Source of the DNA: an uncultured Marmoricola sp. | GTDB lineage: Bacteria; Actinomycetota; Actinomycetes; Propionibacteriales; Nocardioidaceae | NCBI RefSeq assembly: GCF_943913695.1 | Contig: NZ_CALTZE010000160.1 | Span: forward strand, 1 to 7,472 | DNA: 7,472 bases | Direction of reading: 5' to 3' | Shown: positions 5,978 through 7,472 of the stretch, piece after piece | Layout of the letters: each line of letters starts with the position of its first letter | How positions within the stretch are numbered: position 1 is the first letter of the stretch | The notes under the pieces: generated by a model | The model's database searches: none | The model's input: only the letters and a program-made list of their open reading frames with translations | What the model was told of the DNA's origin: nothing | Program-made: the position numbers and the translations under genes

Positions 5978-6372
5978 TCGACCAGCCCCGGGTCGGGATC
6001 GGCGAGCTGGCCTACGCCAGCCGCGGCGACCTCGGCCTCGACAAGAAGCGCGTGGTGCAGTGCGCGCTCAGCCGCGACTGCGGGGTGTGCGCCCAGACCC
6101 TGGACCGACCGGTGGTCTTCGTGGGCACCGAGGCGGAGCTGGCGCGCAACGCCTTCGTCTTCCCCCCGACCCACCGCGCCTGCGCCGAGCACGCGCTGCG
6201 CACCTGGGCGCGCGACTGGCCGGCCTCGCTCGGCCAGAGGGATCCCGTGGAGCGGTGGGTGATGGTGGCGACCTCGGGCTTTGAGTTTGTCCGGCCGACG
6301 AGCGAGATGCTCGACCGTCGCGCGACCTTCGAGCCCAACTCGCGCGTCGAGGAGCTGAGCGTCCCCGACTGA
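5974..6372 (+). CDS. Small Cys-rich protein, unrecognised; possible zinc-binding fold
   Basis: I do not recognise this 132-residue protein with certainty. It starts at GTG 5974, overlapping the desaturase stop by four bases (GTGA), so translation is probably coupled; no separate ribosome binding site is seen. A longer open frame extends upstream inside the desaturase gene but is a shadow. The N-terminal half has Cys30, then Cys36-x2-Cys39 (RDCGVCAQTL), a strand PVVFVG, and a PPTHRACAEHA segment with His67 and Cys70. The pattern CxxC - strand - PP-x-H-x2-C-A resembles small actinobacterial proteins with a single zinc-finger-like unit that I know only as uncharacterised. The C-terminal half contains RWVMVATSGFEFV and no recognisable motif. 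There is no signal peptide or membrane segment. Two TTT codons within three positions (Phe103, Phe105) are unusual for this GC-rich window. A role linked to the desaturase is inferred from coupling only. Confidence 0.75.
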   Translation: MIDQPRVGIGELAYASRGDLGLDKKRVVQCALSRDCGVCAQTLDRPVVFVGTEAELARNAFVFPPTHRACAEHALRTWARDWPASLGQRDPVERWVMVATSGFEFVRPTSEMLDRRATFEPNSRVEELSVPD

Positions 6373-6386
6373 GCTCACCGACTGTC

Positions 6387-6392
6387 TAGGGT
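6387..6392 (+). promoter_or_regulatory. -10 element of the ligD-type gene (probable leaderless promoter)
   Basis: TAGGGT fits the TANNNT -10 pattern and is followed by six bases and the ATG at 6399, the same arrangement as in front of msrB. Only a weak AGGG lies upstream of the start, and no -35 element is clear. It suggests the polymerase gene is transcribed separately from the desaturase unit, starting at or near its ATG. Promoter activity is inferred. Confidence 0.45.
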
Positions 6393-6398
6393 CGGTCC

Positions 6399-7472
6399 AT
6401 GGCCACCAAGCCCGTCCACCTCGACGCCGACGGGACCGAGGTGCGCGTCACCAGCCCCGACCGGGTGATCTACCCCGCCACCGACCGCACGCCCGAGGTC
6501 ACCAAGCAGCAGGTCGTCGCCTACTACCTCTCCGTCGGCGACGGCGTGATGCGCGCCCTGCGCGACCGCCCGACGGCCCTGGAGCGGTGGACGACCGGTG
6601 TGCACGAGGGCATCACGCTCGCGACCGGGCGCGGCGACAAGAGCGACGCCTTCTACTCCAAGCGCGTGCCGAAGGGTGCGCCGGCGTACGTCGAGACCGC
6701 GCGGGTCACCTTCCCCAGCGGCCGCCCCGCCGACGAGGTCTGCGTGGCCAACCTCGCCACCGTCGGCTGGTGCGCCCAGATGGGCACCATCACCTTCCAC
6801 CCCTGGCCGACCCGCCGCGACGACAACGACCACCCCGATGAGCTGCGCGTCGACCTCGACCCGCAACCGGGCACGAGCTTCACCGACGCCGTCCGGGTCG
6901 CGGGGGTGGCCCGCGAGCTGCTCGAGGAGCACGGCCTGACCGGCTGGGTGAAGACCAGCGGCAACCGAGGCGTGCACGTCTACGTGCGGATCGAGCCGCG
7001 GTGGGACTTCGTCGACGTGCGGCACGCCGCCCTCGGCTTCGGTCGCGCGCTGGAGCAGCGTGACGACGGCGTCACCACGAAGTGGTGGAAGGAGGAGCGG
7101 GGGGAGCGGATCTTCGTCGACTTCAACCAGAACTGCCGCGACCGCACCATCGCCTCGGCGTACTCCCTGCGGCCGCGGCCGGGCGCCCCCGTCTCCACCC
7201 CGGTCACGTGGGACGAGCTCGCCGGGCTCACCGACCCGCGCGAGCTCAACCTGTGGTCGGTGCCCGAGCGGCTGGCGGACGGCGACCCCTGGGCCGGCAT
7301 CGACGACGCCGCCGGCTCGATCGACTCCCTGATCCGGCTCTACGAGGAGTCACCCGAGGGCGAGGCCAGCTATCCCCCCGACTACCCCAAGATGCCCGGC
7401 GAGCCCCCGCGCGTGCAGCCGTCGAAGAAGGTCGCCGAGCACTGGGACGCCGACGGCAACCGGATCGACGAC
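6399..7472 (+). CDS. ligD: LigD-type polymerase (prim-pol) domain protein, C-terminus off the window
   Basis: The visible 358 residues form a complete polymerase domain of the bacterial non-homologous end-joining enzyme LigD, an archaeo-eukaryotic primase-type polymerase that fills in and adds nucleotides, preferably ribonucleotides, at broken DNA ends together with Ku. The metal-binding pair is Asp152 and Asp154 in RVDLDPQPG, and the third acidic residue is Asp241 in IFVDFNQN. FHPWP (His134), KTSGNRGVHVYV (Lys185, His193) and the basic RDRTIASAYSLRPRPGAPVSTPV stretch also match. After residue 330 comes the tail YPPDYPKMPGEPPRVQPS seen at the end of stand-alone actinobacterial polymerase-domain proteins, so I expect a single-domain protein rather than the polymerase-phosphoesterase-ligase fusion of Mycobacterium. 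The stop codon is beyond the window, so this is not proven. The gene begins 26 nt after the Cys-rich protein; no Ku gene is in the window. Confidence 0.9.
   Translation, partial: MATKPVHLDADGTEVRVTSPDRVIYPATDRTPEVTKQQVVAYYLSVGDGVMRALRDRPTALERWTTGVHEGITLATGRGDKSDAFYSKRVPKGAPAYVETARVTFPSGRPADEVCVANLATVGWCAQMGTITFHPWPTRRDDNDHPDELRVDLDPQPGTSFTDAVRVAGVARELLEEHGLTGWVKTSGNRGVHVYVRIEPRWDFVDVRHAALGFGRALEQRDDGVTTKWWKEERGERIFVDFNQNCRDRTIASAYSLRPRPGAPVSTPVTWDELAGLTDPRELNLWSVPERLADGDPWAGIDDAAGSIDSLIRLYEESPEGEASYPPDYPKMPGEPPRVQPSKKVAEHWDADGNRIDD

Overview
The window looks like chromosomal DNA of a high-GC actinobacterium, plausibly a Nocardioides-like propionibacterial-order organism. The codons are strongly G/C-ending, genes start with ATG or GTG, and the heme genes are the HemY/ChdC pair of the coproporphyrin-dependent pathway. 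The desaturase/reductase pair resembles mycobacterial DesA3/Rv3230c. The genus is an inference; nothing here fixes it. Genes are tightly packed, no gap exceeds about 125 bases, and I see no mobile element, CRISPR array, tRNA or rRNA.

Layout. (1) 1-373, minus: N-terminal part of a DUF4349-type lipoprotein, cut by the window edge. (2) 436-1875 and 1888-2613, plus: a FAD-dependent porphyrinogen oxidase and the peroxide-dependent coproheme decarboxylase ChdC, 12 nt apart. (3) 2696-3127, plus: a small DUF1905/YdeI-OmdA family protein whose ribosome binding site sits in a predicted hairpin. (4) 3149-3556, minus: methionine-R-sulfoxide reductase MsrB, convergent with (3) across a hairpin that contains both stop codons. 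(5) 3681-4760, 4781-5977 and 5974-6372, plus: a three-gene unit of a flavin/[2Fe-2S] electron-transfer protein, a membrane acyl-CoA desaturase and a small unrecognised Cys-rich protein whose start overlaps the desaturase stop by 4 bases. It is preceded by a perfect 16-bp palindrome inside a promoter-like stretch. (6) 6399 to the right edge, plus: a LigD-type polymerase (prim-pol) domain protein, apparently without the ligase domain.

How the genes fit together. The oxidase makes coproporphyrin III and, as known for the family, releases H2O2. ChdC uses H2O2 to convert coproheme to heme b. MsrB, which repairs oxidised methionine, lies close by, so this half of the window is centred on oxygen and peroxide chemistry. 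The second unit passes electrons from NAD(P)H through FAD and a [2Fe-2S] centre to a di-iron desaturase that puts double bonds into acyl chains. Its palindromic operator suggests repression by a TetR-type regulator, by analogy with DesT of Pseudomonas. The polymerase-domain protein points to end-joining DNA repair.

No clearly new multi-gene system is visible. The least explained items are the small Cys-rich protein fused translationally to the desaturase unit, the hairpin over the ribosome binding site at 2662-2690, the shared stop-codon hairpin at 3123-3153, and a codon-pair bias in which every GTA codon I found is followed by a CGC or CGT arginine codon.
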